The notes beneath the pieces were generated by a model that was given only the letters and a program-made list of their open reading frames with translations, was not told where the DNA came from and made no database searches. The position numbers and the translations under genes are program-made. Shown here piece by piece: positions 10,981 to 22,407 of a DNA stretch of 64,000 nucleotides. The first letter of the stretch is position 1. Each line of letters begins with the position of its first letter. The DNA is from Myotis daubentonii (lineage: Eukaryota; Chordata; Mammalia; Chiroptera; Vespertilionidae), in the NCBI RefSeq assembly GCF_963259705.1, contig NC_081840.1:99368626-99432625 (forward strand), given 5' to 3'.

Positions 10981-11216
10981 GATGAAATTTGAGATGGGCC
11001 TTGGAGACTGGATTGCAAATCCATAGAGACTGATTGGCTCCTTCCATGAGAAATCCACCTTTAGGTCTGAGCAGAGAAACAGTAAGGTTAGAGCTATTGC
11101 ATTCTTCCATCTAGAAGAGGTATTGAGAGATGTTGCAGTTGAGAGATGCGGTAACTGTAGTCAAGCTTTGGATGTTACAAAGATGGGTATTTTTTTCAGC
11201 TTTATTGAGGTATAAT

Positions 11217-11881
11217 TCTATATAATAAAATGCCAGAGGCATCCTGATCGGAACGACCAGAGACCAGACCACCACAGCCCCTCGCCAGGCAGGCCCCAGC
11301 CCCAAGCAAGTGGTTAGGGGCAATCAGGCAGCAGGCAGAGTGGTTAGGGGTGATCAGGTATGCAGACCAGCAGTTAGGGGTGATCAGGTATGCAGGCAAG
11401 TGGTTAGGGGTGATCAGGCAGGCAGACAGAGTGGTTAGGGTGATCAGGTAGGCAGACAGAGTGGTTAGGGGTGATCAGGCAGGCAGGCAGAGTGGTTAGG
11501 AGAGATCAGATAGGCAGATGGCCCCTCACTAGGCTGGTCCCGCCCCCAAGCCAGCGGTTAAGGGAAATCAGGTAGGCAGAGGCCCCTTGCAGGGCTGGCC
11601 CTGCCCCCCAGAAAAGAAAGAGGGAGGCCCAGGCCAGCCAAGCCATCGCACTCCAGCCTGTCGCCTGCAGAGGGAGGCCACCGGTGGCAGGAGAGAGGGG
11701 GCAGCAATACACAGATGGCAAGCAGTGGCAGTGGCGGGGGTGGGGCCAGCTGCCTGCAGCCGGGGCCCCATAGGCCCTGATCTCAGGCCAGGCCTAGGGA
11801 CCCTCCCCGAGGGGTTCTGGATTGTGAGAGGGTGCAGGCCAGGCTGAGGGATGCTCTCCCCCAACCTGAGTGCACGAATTT
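11217..11881 (+). mobile_element. HeliBat-type Helitron with internal minisatellite
   Basis: The 5' end matches the HeliBat start (TCTATATAATAAAA after an A). The 3' region has the typical 'gggtgcaggccaggctgaggg' and 'gagtgcacgaatttt' segment but lacks the terminal hairpin and CTAG, so the 3' end is slightly truncated or eroded. The interior holds about seven tandem copies of a 30-31-bp unit. It lies within L1 3'-UTR-like sequence. No Rep/helicase is encoded, so the element is non-autonomous. Confidence 0.8.
11310..11519. repeat. Minisatellite, 30-31-bp unit, about 7 copies
   Basis: Units begin gtggttaggggtgatcagg and continue with a variable run of caggcaggcaga/tatgcagacca. Copies start near 11310, 11340, 11370 and so on, with small differences between them. 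The array sits inside the Helitron. The reverse complement of the same core appears in the Helitron at 33229-33895. Confidence 0.88.
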
Positions 11882-11992
11882 TATTATATCTGTTCAGTCA
11901 GCACATTCATGCTAGGGACATATTATAATATGTGTATGAAAAGTTGTAGTATATTTAAAGGGTACTAACATTATGATCATTAAGATTTTATA
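11882..11992. other. L1-like spacer between two Helitrons
   Basis: AT-rich sequence ('gtagtatatttaaagggtac') that reads as a continuation of the L1 3' UTR fragment seen left of 11217. The first Helitron therefore inserted into this older L1, and the second at its right side. Confidence 0.45.
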
Positions 11993-12519
11993 TCCTATAT
12001 AATAAAAGGTTAATATACAAATAGACCAAATGGCGGAACAACTGAACAACTGGTAACTATGATGTGCGCTGACCACCAGGGGGTGTGCGCAGAACATGGT
12101 GGGTGTCAGCTGCAGCGGCATGATGGAGCAAGTGAGCTGGGGCACCAGACTAAGGCAGGGCCACCGGCTATGTCATAGGGTGAGCCTCTGGTGGTTACTG
12201 AAAATTCTTTGCTCCCGTGCTCCACAATCCTGCCCGGTGCTCGCACCTGCTGCTGGCGCCGGCCCCGATTGCCCCTTAGGGCTTCTCCACCTCCTCCTGT
12301 TCCTGAGGGGTGTTTGGGGAAGCAGACACTACTTGCACCCACTACTGGCATTGGCCCCTCTCGCACTTGCAGCCAGTGCCAGAACTGTGCTCACACCCGC
12401 TGCTGGTGCCCGGGGCAGGGGCTAGGTGGGCTGGGCTGAGACCCGTCCCTGTGCCCACTGTAGCCACGCAGCCCACAATTCCTTTCAAGGTCCACAAATT
12501 CATGCACTGGGGCCCCTAG
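11993..12519 (+). mobile_element. HeliBat-type non-autonomous Helitron
   Basis: 527 bp with both diagnostic ends: 5' TCCTATATAATAAAAGG at 11993 after an A, and 3' CTAG at 12516-12519 followed by T, consistent with Helitron insertion between A and T without target duplication. A 'ctgaccaccagggggtgtgcgc' segment lies near the 5' end, and an imperfect hairpin (gtccacaaattcatgcac) precedes the 3' end. ORFs in its GC-rich middle are chance. Confidence 0.92.
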
Positions 12520-12582
12520 TATATATATATATTGAAAGGATTCCTACCATCAGGTCCTTAATTAACATCCATCATATTTACC

Positions 12583-12621
<39 letters not shown>
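12583..12621. repeat. (ATT)n microsatellite
   Basis: About 13 TTA/ATT triplets. They abut a minus-oriented L1 3' end and probably arose from its A-rich tail. Confidence 0.95.
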
Positions 12622-12910
12622 TGGTGAGAACACTTAACTTCTACTTTCTTAGCAAGTTTCAGTTATACAGTACTATGTAATCAACTATAGTCACCATGTT
12701 ATAATTAGATTCTCAGAAATTATTCATCTTATAACTGAAAATATGTACCCTTTACCAACCTCTCCCTTTTCCCCCCATCCCCACCGATCTGAGCCACTGA
12801 CAACCACCACTCCACTCTCTGTTTACTTCTTAAGTTATATAAATTTCTAATCACTACATTGTATACCTGAAAATAATATAATATTGTATATCAACTATAA
12901 TTGAAAAAAA
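12622..12910 (-). repeat. Ancient LINE-1 3' UTR fragment
   Basis: The plus strand reads as the reverse complement of an old L1 3' end ('gagaacacttaacttctact', 'tcaactatagtcaccatg'), with the microsatellite as its tail. From about 12840, 'acattgtatacctgaaaata' looks like the plus-sense tail of another L1 piece. The borders are approximate. Confidence 0.6.
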
Positions 12911-13228
12911 TTGAATTACAAAAAATATATAATCACTGATAGGTATAGACTTGCTATTGCTATTTTATTAATTTTTTTGGGGGGGGGCTGTTCTGTTTTG
13001 TAATTTCCTTGTTCCTTTCTTGCTCTCTTCTTTTGTAATTTTATTATTTTCTCTGATGGTGTGCTTTGATTCCTTGCTCTTTGTCTTTTGTTTATCTACT
13101 ATAGATTTCTACTTTGTTGTCACCATAAACAGCTTATGTTTATAAGAGTTTTAAGCTAATAACAAGTTAACTTCAAGTGCATTAAACATTCTATATTTTT
13201 TAATACTCCTCCTTCATTATATGTTTTT

Positions 13229-13399
13229 ATTGCTTTTTTAGAGAGAGAGAGAAACATCAATCCATTGTCTCCCATATGCCACCAACCAGGGACTGAACCC
13301 ACAACCTGGGCATGTACCCTGACCGGGAATCGAACTAGCAACTTTTTGGTGCATCATTTTGGGATGATGCTAAACCAACTGAGCAACACTGGCCAGGAC
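13229..13399 (-). mobile_element. VES SINE (tRNA-derived), minus orientation
   Basis: 171 bp flanked by direct repeats tcattatatgttttt at 13214-13228 and 13400-13414. Read on the minus strand it begins with the VES head 'cctggccagtgttgctcag', then contains tRNA-derived promoter-box remnants ('ggttcgattccc'-like, rendered here from 'gggaatcgaac'), and ends in GA-rich sequence and an A-tail. It is mobilised by L1 and non-coding. Confidence 0.88.
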
Positions 13400-13599
13400 T
13401 CATTATATGTTTTTGATGTCACAATTTACATATTTTATATTGTACACTCATTAACAAATTATTATAGTTATAGTTATGCTTAATTATTTTGTCTTTTAAC
13501 CTTTATACTATTTAAAGGTGATTTACCCACCATCATTACAATATCAGTGGATTTTGAATTTAACTATATATTTTATACTTTCATATATATTTTTTCTGT

Positions 13600-13819
13600 G
13601 TATTTATTTATTTTTAAATCTTTATTGTTTAAAGTATTACATATGTCTCTTTTTCCCCCCCATTGACCTCTCCCCAGCCACTCCCACCCCACAGAACATG
13701 CCCTCATCCCCCTGCTGTCTGTGTCCATTAGTTATGCTTATACGCACTCATACAAGTCCTTTGGTTCAGCTCTTACTCCCACCCCCTCCCGCCCTCTCCT
13801 GCCTTCCCTCTGAGGTCTG
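13600..13819 (-). mobile_element. LINE-1 3' UTR half of an inverted insertion
   Basis: The plus strand starts T-rich and reads 'tttattgtttaaagtattac', 'atgtctctttttccccc' and 'catacaagtcctttggttc', the reverse complement of the L1 3' UTR also seen at 39481-39774. It abuts directly a plus-oriented ORF2 piece (13820-14240). This is the arrangement made by twin priming during one L1 insertion. Confidence 0.75.
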
Positions 13820-14240
13820 AGAACGGACATAAAGACCAATGGAACAGAACAGAGAACCCAGAAATCAACCCAAGGCATTATATTCAATTAATATTTGACA
13901 AAGGAGGCTTGAGCATACAATGGAGTCAAGATAACTTCTTCAATAAATGGTGTTGGGAAAATTGGACAGATATATGCAAAAAATGAAACTAGACCACCAA
14001 CTTACACCATACACAAAAATAAACTCAAAATGGATAAAGGACTTAAACATAAGATGGGAAACAATAAAAATCTTAGAAGAATCCATAGGCAGCAAATTAT
14101 CAGACATATCTCACAGCAATATCTTTACCGATACAGCTCCTCGGACAATGGAAACAAAGGAGAAAATAAACAAATGGAACTACATCAAAATAAAAAGCTC
14201 TGCACAGCAAAAGGAACCATCAACAAAACTACAATGCATT
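13820..14240 (+). pseudogene. LINE-1 ORF2 fragment (inverted 5' part of the insertion)
   Basis: It encodes pieces of the L1 ORF2 segment after the reverse transcriptase, similar to the '[19 protein letters not shown]' and '[10 protein letters not shown]' region of the full-length element at 39481-45561. Stops and frameshifts split it into two frames (13947-14252 and 14030-14311). Its orientation is opposite to the adjoining 3' UTR piece. Confidence 0.8.
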
Positions 14241-14369
14241 GCGAGGGAGTGAACCCCTCTCTGTCTTATGCATGCCAGGCATTTGCATGCCATATGCTGT
14301 TTTTATGCTGATCCTTCAACTTAGAATGTCTCTTCCTCTGCTTAAAAAAAATCACATCCAAGACCTAAA

Positions 14370-14640
14370 TGAAATTGAACCTCCATGAAGGCATCTCCAG
14401 TTCTTCTGTTGGACGTGATCACACTTTCTCCTTTAATCCACAGTGTTTTACTGGTGCCTCCATTACAGCATTTATTTCATTTTGCTTTTTGTTTATATTT
14501 GTTTATATATCTTTGACTACAATATATATTTCTCAACAGCAGAAGTCATTTTTTTTACATTCTTTGGATATTGATTGGTGTTACTGTGCACAAGACATAG
14601 AACTTGATATTATGAAAGATACACATTTAGTAAGATGTTG
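14370..14640 (+). repeat. Degraded L2 3'-end-like fragment
   Basis: 'gaacctccatgaaggcatct', a 'tccacagtgttttactggtg' part and a later 'gcacaagacatagaacttg' loosely follow the L2 3' end. It is highly diverged, so the assignment is tentative. Confidence 0.4.
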
Positions 14641-15265
14641 ACCTTACTTTAAGAAGTTTGAAGTGCAATTTTCAAAATTTGCTAAAAAGGCATCTAATCT
14701 CTTAAATATAACAAGACCTCTTACAAATAAATAAGAAAAGAGGAACATCACTAAAATATTTTCAGATGCTGCTTGTGGAAATCATGTTTTTAAAACTATG
14801 TAATGGTACAGAAAAATATCTAGAATAAATTATCAAAAAGAAAAATACACACAAAAACTCACCTAGATACCAAAATGTATTACTAAGTAGTGATATTTTA
14901 GTTTACTTTTATTTTATTCCTTAAAGTGGTCAGTAATAATTACATAATTATTTTAAAATAAGAAAAAAAATTTGGAAGAAAAATATTAAATCTAAATGGA
15001 GAGCGAAGGCAAATACAGAAAGAGCCAGGGGTGGGATTCAAACAGTATGTCCCAGTGCAATTATAATGGCCAGTGATCATTGACTACTTGGGGCCTTGAC
15101 ATAATGATCATTAAATGTATTTAATATTACCCATACAAATAACTATGATCAAAGGTAAAAAATGACAAGTTCCCTAAAACCCAGACAAATAATTTTAAAA
15201 TATAACATTCAATGAAAAGAATTACTCAAAAACTGTTAAGAAAGTAAATAAAGTAGACCATCATA
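14641..15265. other. AT-rich non-coding DNA
   Basis: No gene, open frame or recognisable repeat is seen. Many A-runs are present. Confidence 0.55.
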
Positions 15266-15273
15266 CTCTATAG

Positions 15274-15488
15274 CAGGGGTGGGCAAACTTTTTGACTCGA
15301 GGGCCACAATGGGTTCTTAAACTGGACCGGAGGGCCGGAACAAAAGCATGGATGGAGTGTTTGTGTGAACTAATATAAATTCAAAGTAAACATCATTACA
15401 TAAAAGGGTACAGTCTTTTTTTTTTTAAGTTTTATTCATTTCAAATGGGCCCGGATCCGGCCCACGGGCCGTAGTTTGCCCACGGCTG
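15274..15488 (+). mobile_element. Non-autonomous hAT transposon (third family)
   Basis: 215 bp. It starts CAGGGGTGGGCAAACTTTTT and ends GTTTGCCCACGGCTG, with perfect 8-bp duplications ctctatag at 15266-15273 and 15489-15496. Its subterminal sequences ('gggccacaatggg', 'ccggcccacgggcc') are GC-rich, with a T-run at 15418-15427. It has no coding capacity. Confidence 0.92.
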
Positions 15489-15613
15489 CTCTATAGACAT
15501 TTAGAATCACTGAGCTTAAGCACTGGAAAGAATCTTAAAGATCAGCCATGTCACAGGTGGAGAAAATAATGTTCAGAAGTATTTCACTCACCCAAGGTCC
15601 AAAAGTAGGGTGG

Positions 15614-16042
15614 TGTTATGGTTGAATTGTATAACCTTCAGCCCCCAAAATTCATATGTTGAAGCCATAACCCTCAGTTTTACAGAATATGATATCATTA
15701 GGGTGGGACTTAATCAAATATGGCTAGTGTCCTGATCAGAGGAGAAATTTGGACACAGATATGCACACAGGAAGAACAGCATGTGAACATGAAGGCAGAG
15801 AGTGGAGTGATGCTTTTACAGCCAAGGATTATGGCCAAGGACTGGGCAAGGATTACCAGCAAACCACCGAAAGCTAGGAGAGAGGCCTGAGACGGTCTCC
15901 CTCACAGCCCTCAGAAGGAACCAACCTGCTTGACACCTTGACCTTGACCTTCTAGTATCTAGAACTGTGAGACAATAAATTTCTGTTGTTTAAGATGCTT
16001 AGCTTGTGGTACTTTGTTTTGGCAGCCCTGGCAAAATACTCC
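15614..16042 (+). repeat. MaLR-type (ERVL-MaLR) LTR
   Basis: It begins TGTTATGGTTGAATTG, continues with 'aaaattcatatgttgaagcc', 'ttagggtgggacttaatc' and 'atttggacacagatatgcac', then 'ctgtgagacaataaatttc' with a polyadenylation signal at about 15974, and ends near 'tttggcagccctggcaaaa'. This order matches ancient mammalian MaLR LTRs. No internal region adjoins it, so it is probably a solo LTR. Confidence 0.7.
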
Positions 16043-17910
16043 AGGTGAGCAGCAGAGCTGGAACTCAAATGTGCTGACTCCCAGCCCAGGGCTGAGACCT
16101 TTGAGCATGTGGCACATGTCTAGTAAAAGTTTCCTGATTCAGTGAACTCTTGGACCCTCTCTGATGGGGTTTTTATGATCTTCATGCTCAGAACAGAACT
16201 TGCTTTGAACTCCTAGCCAAGTTGGGATCAGAACTTGGACTGGAATGAAGGGTCTGGCAGAGCTGATCCCTCCAGGTTACACTTGTGGATGAAAATGGGT
16301 GCTGAAGGTCCCTCCCCTGAGTGTGAGGCCTGGCAGGAGGGAAGACCCTAAGTTACAAGATGCAGGTTTTAAAGGATTCATGATGCCCTTAAGCATATGA
16401 TTTTCTGATTAAGACTAAAATGCCAAGTTTGTGACCAGCACCTTTATCCCAGGCATTTGGCTGCTCTTACATTCCTCCTCCAGACCCAGATGTTTGAGGC
16501 TGGAACACTGGGTTCAGGACTTTCAATTCAATCCAGATTATGTAATAGGTCCTCTTACCATTTGGTCAAAGAAAGGAACTGTAAGGGACTGGCTTGAAAG
16601 AGCTCACCCTCTGTGTATGAAGCCAAACCAGCTGCCAGGAAGAGAGACAAAAAATATCTACCATGCACAGGATCTCACCATCCAGGACACAGAAAGGATG
16701 AGAGGCCCAGAAGCGTGAGGGGTTGCCATCATCAACAGAGAACTGAGGCCTCCTGCCCCAACCAGCCTCACAATACTGTGTTCCATGCTCAAAGCCACCT
16801 GGAACTCATAAGCAACTGGAGGATCAGAAGGTCAAGGTAGTTGATGACCTTTATGTCTAAAGCCCACATTGGAACACCAACTTTACGAATGAAACAAGAA
16901 AACAAAGGCAGAAGCAAGCCCTTAGGACTCCCTGGAATCAGAGAGGCAGATGAGAAACCAGTGAGGATCTGGAGCTCTATGGTTTTCAGCCCCTGGCAGC
17001 CCTGTCCCCACCCAAGCAGGACTCCTGGAGCAGCTAGTCCAGCCCTCAGCCCGGCCTGAATCATGCAGAGAACCAGCCTTCTGGGCCAGCCAGGCTCAGA
17101 CCTTTGAAATGGAGTTTTTCTACAAAGCAGCTTTAAATGCAAACAACAGCCTCTTCTGGAAACCTCTGCCTCAGGCTGTATGAGGGGAAAAAAGAAGAAA
17201 AAGAACAACTTGCAGACTAAAGTCCATGATACATTTTGTACATAGTTTGTGGTTTTATAGTTTCTTTAATCTTTTTTCCCTCTAAACTCCTCCAAAGAAT
17301 TGAACATCAACTGAGCCAACACCCGTTTGCACTTCTAAGCAACAAAGTTGTAAAACTAGATGCTGGACCATGTCCACAACAGCTTGGTAACATCTCCAAG
17401 AGCAAAGGGTGACATGAACTACTGAAACAGATCCAAGTAACCATTACTATGTCTTGTGTCAAAGAGCTGCTTTATTAAAAAGTCTTAAAACCACAAATCA
17501 AGCAGCTGAATGTTGTGTTTCAATCTTATGTTTATAACACAGGTCTACACGACCAAGTCAATGGCCCTGGAGGCCACACTGTGTCAACCCAATGTCCCCC
17601 CCTTAAGCCCAGCCTTGGGCTGCACTGGCACAAGCTCAGGGGTGGAAACATGGCCGCAATGGTGGACGGCGTGAGCGCCCTACATGGGTAGTAGACTTCA
17701 TGACACCAGCATTCCCTGTCTCCATCCAGCCCGCATACTGGATTCTCAGAGTTTGTGGCTAACCCACGTTTAATGGGACAAAGCACTATTTTGTTTTGTT
17801 TTTCCAAAGTCCTGATTTCAAACAAAGAGAAGAGTTGTGTCTCAGGCCTGGCCTTTGTTCCCTGTCTTTTCCAAGTGAAGCCCGAGACCCACAGGCCAGG
17901 ACAGCCTAGC
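16043..17910. other. Intergenic/intronic DNA, no gene seen
   Basis: Several short overlapping ORFs occur on both strands (such as 16789-17208 minus), but none has a domain or exon signals. No repeat is clearly recognisable apart from A/T-rich patches near 17170-17280. Confidence 0.5.
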
Positions 17911-17929
17911 AAAAGAACCTGTTGGACAA

Positions 17930-18950
17930 AACAATGAGAAAACCCACTGCGTGGGAAAACATATTTGCCAATGACATATCTGATAAGGGCCTAATCTCCA
18001 AAATTTATAGGGAACTCATACAACTTAACAAAAGGAAGATAAACATTCCAATCAAAAAATGGGCAAAGGACCTAAATAGACACCTTTCAAAAGAGGACAT
18101 TCAGAAAGCCAAGAGACATATGAAAACATGCTCAAAGTCACTAATCATCCGAGAGATGCAAATCAAAACAACAATGAGGTACCATCTCACACCTGTCAGA
18201 CTGGCTATCATCAACAAATCAACAAACGACAAGCACTGGAGAGGATGTGGAGAAAAAGGAACACCTGTGCACTGCTGGTGGGAATGCAGACTGGTGCAGC
18301 CACTATGGAAGACAGTATGGAGTTTCCTTAAAAAACTGAAAATGGAACTCCCATTTGACCCTGTGATCCCACTTCTAGGAATATATCCCAAGAAACCAGA
18401 AACACCAATCAGAAAGGATATATGCACCCCTATGTTCATAGCAGCACAATTCACCATAGTTAAGATCTGGAAACAGCCTAAGTGCCCATCAGTAGATGAA
18501 TGGATTAGAAAACTGTGGTACATCTACACGATGGAATACTATGCTGCTGTAAAAAGGAAGGAACTCTTACCATTTGCAACGTCATGGATGGAACTAGAGA
18601 GCATTATGCTAAGTGAAATAAGCCAGTCAATGAAGGAAAAATACCACATGATCTCACTCATTCATGGACAATAGAGACCATTATAAACTTTTGAACAATA
18701 ATAGATACAGAGGCAGAGCTGCCTCAAACAGATTGTCAAACTGCAGCGGGAAGGCCGGGGAGGGTTGGGGGGGCAGGAGGTAGGGGGGTAAGAGATCAAC
18801 TAAAGGACTTGTATGCATGCATATAAGCATAACCAATGGACATAAAACACTGGGGGATAGGGGAAGCTAGGGGACTGTCTAGGGCAGGGGGAAAAAATGG
18901 ACACATATGTAATACCCTTTGTAATACTTTAAGCAATAAAAAAAAAAAAA
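17930..18950 (+). mobile_element. Young 5'-truncated LINE-1 insertion
   Basis: It is flanked by a long target duplication: aaaagaacctgttggacaa at 17911-17929, repeated from the end of the A-tail through 18966. It contains the C-terminal end of ORF2, a 3' UTR with a G-rich tract (18747-18791), 'tatgcatgcatataagcat' and an AATAAA followed by an A-tail at about 18936-18950. It is closely similar to the full-length L1 at 39481-45561, so both belong to the same recent family. Confidence 0.95.
17932..18674 (+). pseudogene. LINE-1 ORF2 C-terminal fragment
   Basis: About 247 L1 codons are open from the truncation point to the normal ORF2 stop. The fragment covers the end of ORF2 after the reverse transcriptase and includes the Cys-rich stretch ([14 protein letters not shown]) and the 'FIAAQFTI' and 'YTMEYYAA' segments. 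Endonuclease and reverse transcriptase are absent, so it cannot work. The lack of internal stops indicates a recent insertion. The reported frame at 17922 starts in flanking host sequence. Confidence 0.93.
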
Positions 18951-18966
18951 AGAACCTGTTGGACAA

Positions 18967-21926
18967 GGAAAATCCAGTTAATCTAATTACTTAGCATCAC
19001 AATCTAATCTAAGAGTGTTAACATTTCAATAGGTGTGAGAACAAGAAATTTGTGCACAGCACAGTGAGAGGGCCTGGCCTTGGGAGTTGGATGGCCTGGG
19101 ATTGAGCCCCACTGTGTCAGCTAGCCGTCAGCTGGCCTTCCTCATCCTCACAACAAGCAGCGAAGTGCCCTTGTGAGGCAGCCTTGAGGGTGGGGTCACT
19201 GCACAATGATGTGGTAGCATTTGTCTGAGGTTTTGCAATCAATCATTTCAACCTTTGCGCGTTTTATTTCCCTATCTCCCACCTGAAAGAACCAGGTTTG
19301 GGCTTTCCTGCTTCTCTGAGCAAAATACAGCCACAGTCAGAGCATCCCAGAGAAGCAGCACACTCTGTCCCCAAGCTGCGATGTAGGCTGCCAAGACATG
19401 CTGTGTGCAGAGTGACCTGCTCACCCCAGGGAGGTGCGCAGAGGCAGACAGTGGCCCTGTCAGCCCTGATGCACCTCTGAGGTGGGCTGAGGGGCAGAAA
19501 CCCAATCCCCACACTCAGCCAGCAGTGAAACGCTGAGCGGAGGGACAGCTGGCCCCAAGAGCTGTGAAGGTTGTAGCTGGGCAGGTATAACGCGCGCCCT
19601 AACCACTCTTTCTCAACCTGACCAGGTGGGATTCCTCACCATGGAGTCAATGAGCTGTCTTCAGAAGGGGTCCCAGGTTAAAATGCATATTTGGGAGGTG
19701 GCAGGTATGGATGCCATGAGACTTATGAGAACCTTGGAGAGGATGTGTTTGCCAGAAAAGAGTTCCTCCCCCCACCCTCCCCGCCAGGCAAGAAGGGTGC
19801 AGGAGAGGGGCAGCACCTTTGACTGCTAGGGAACACCTCCACACAGGCTTGACCTTACCAGGGGAGCACAGGGCCAGCCCTGAGAGCCTGGCTGCTCTCT
19901 GCAGGGAGCAGGCCCTCAGGGGACAGTAGCTGCCACCGCAGGCCAACCACCGCTCCTGGAACAGGGAGCTGAGCAGCACAGGCTGCTGGTTTTGATTCTG
20001 AGGGTGAGTCTGGTTCTCAAGGACAGCCCTGCCAGCATGACAGTGCCAGGCTCGGCCTGCCCTTCAGGTGCCAAGTGTCCAGTGGCCTGAACACCAGGAG
20101 GCCAGGCTCTAAGCATTGGCAGGCCTTCCAGTCAGCTGGTACCATACTGACCTGGCTCACGCCTCCCAGCTCAGCTTGTCCACCTGGAGCACAGTCCTAC
20201 AGGTGACGTCCAAGAACCCTGAGGTCAGGGAGGCAGCCTCGCAGTCCTGGTGATTAGAGGTGCCTAGGTGGCTCTGAGCCCTTTGCTTCGTCATCACAAA
20301 AATGATGGGAAGAGAGGGAGGATTCCAAAGGGGGGCAGTGAAGAGGAGGAACCTTCTGGAAGGCAGGACAGCAGTGCCAGAGCCAAGGGAAGGGGTTTCC
20401 AGAGAAGAGGGGAGTTGAATGCTGCAAGGAGGCCGGTATGATGGGGTGACGGTGAAGTCACAGAGTGGCAGGACCAGGAGTTCCTGAGGCCCAGAGAGCT
20501 AGGCCACACTGCAGTGACCTGAGGAAAAGGAAGGGCCCGGCGGGTGTCCCAGCATTGGCTTTGAGAGACCTGCCACCAGCAAGTAACCCGAGTCCTGGTG
20601 AGAGGCAGTTCCCTTCCCTATTTTCTTCCATTCCACTTGGCGCTGCGTGTCCGCTGTCTGACAGAGCCTCCATCTCAAGCAGGAGTGCCCATCCCCTCTC
20701 CACGCTGCCTAATCTTTCTGAGGAGTAGAAAGTAGGCCCCAGACCTAGAGGCTTCCAAAGGCCACAGCTAAATCTCGATGACACTGTTTTGTTTTCATTG
20801 CTTCTTTTATGGTTATCTTCTACGTCTGTCAAATGATAGTGAATAGGCAATTTCCTTATAAGCTAATTTATTCAAGTAAAAATCTGAGTCCATTTAAGGA
20901 AGAAAGTTGGAGTAAACAGCAGGCCACAGGTGGTATGTGGATATGGCAAAAATTATTCTAGTGCATGGTGGTGCAAAGAGGTGGCACAAATAAAGGTCCA
21001 CAAAGCAGCGAGGTTGGCAAAGGCCTGGTGGGGGCGGGTCCTGCAGCCACGGCACAGGGCTGGCCGCTCCTCCCTGAGAGCCAGGGCCGAGGCCTCCTCA
21101 GTGCCCAGCCTGTGAGAGCTGAGCAGGAGGATGGCCTTCGCAAATCGCCTGGCAGATCAACCAGCCCATTCCCGCTACTCAATCCACGTCACTTAAAATC
21201 TGAATTTTCACCACTATTGGGGTTTTGGGTAGCTAACTTTGATAACAGAATAATGCTGCCAATATGAGGTGAAGTAACACAAACATCAATATTGTGGTCA
21301 CTTGTCTTGGTCCTCTGATGCCAGAGACGCCTGTCAGGATGGCACCAGCCTGTGACCTGTTATAGGTTTGGTGAGTTTTCTTTCAAGACTCAAGCTGTCT
21401 GGGAATGAACCACAGAAGAGAAATGCAAAAAGCGGTTATGTCAAGTATATAAGCACGAAAACCTGGTCCATGTCTCTCCCTGGGGTGGAGAAGGGAAGAG
21501 AGGGGACATTACCATTTGATCAAATAAAAAAAACACAGTCATGCCACGCAGACACAATAGAATGAGGCGTAGGTCTGTCTTCTGTTTTCCTTCTTGACCC
21601 ACACAGAGGATAAAGCATACCGTGGAGGTAACTTGTGCTGTTACCAAGTCATCTGTGTTCAAATTAAGGATGAAAACTCTAATGTGCATGGGGCCTAGTA
21701 TTGAACATTTTATGATGTTCTGAAGACAAGGTGTTTATCATTCATTTGTTCCCTTCCACGCGCCCCCCCCCCCCCCCCCCGAAGAATCCACTCTCTGGCT
21801 ATGGCCCCGTGTCCCCTCTGCAGAGTCCCAGTGTCTCCACCAGAGAAGAAAAGCCGATAAAACAACAGTTGGCCTGTGGGATTTGCCTCTGATGAAATAG
21901 TCTAAGAGGCAAGAATTAACTCACGA
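18967..21926. other. Intergenic/intronic DNA, no gene seen
   Basis: GC-richer than average, with many short ORFs on both strands but no domains or paired splice sites that I can support. An 18-base C-run is at 21763-21780. Confidence 0.5.
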
Positions 21927-22407
21927 TCTATATATATATAAAAGGCTAAGTGACCATTCAACCATTTGACCAGCCAGTAGCAATGATGCACACTGATCAC
22001 CAGGGGGCAGATGCTCAATGCAGGAGCTGCCCAGCTGTGGTTCTCGGGTGATGCACCCCAGAACCAGAGAGGGGGGTGCCGGATTCCTTGTGATTCCTCT
22101 CGCACTCCCGGACCCCTTGGGGGATGTCAGAAAGCCGGTTTCAGCCCCATACCCACAGGCCAGGCTGAGGGACCCCACCTGCTGGAGGGACCTCGCTCAC
22201 TCTGCAGATACTCTTTGAGCTGCGGTGCCGGCCCAGGTGTGGCCAGCCAGGGAAGGACCACAGGAGGTTGGCTCCAAAGCGTGTCCAGCCTGTCTTGCCC
22301 AGTCCCACCTGGCCGGTCACCACCTGAGACTGCCTGCCTTATTACCTGCACCGGAGGGACTAATTAATTTCCTTTCAATGTGCACAAATCCATGCACTGG
22401 GACATAG
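21927..22407 (+). mobile_element. HeliBat-type non-autonomous Helitron
   Basis: 5' end TCTATATATATATAAAAGGC at 21927 after an A. It carries the HeliBat interior landmarks 'gatcaccagggggcagatgc' and 'aatgcaggagctgccca', then 'cagccccatacccacaggcc' and a 3' hairpin region (gtgcacaaatccatgcac, about 22380-22397). It ends in an eroded CATAG followed by T. About 481 bp, no coding capacity. Confidence 0.85.

Noticed and set aside
11310..11519. CRISPR-like regular repeat array
   Set aside because: Units are directly adjacent with no unique spacers, lie inside a Helitron, and the genome is mammalian. It is a minisatellite.
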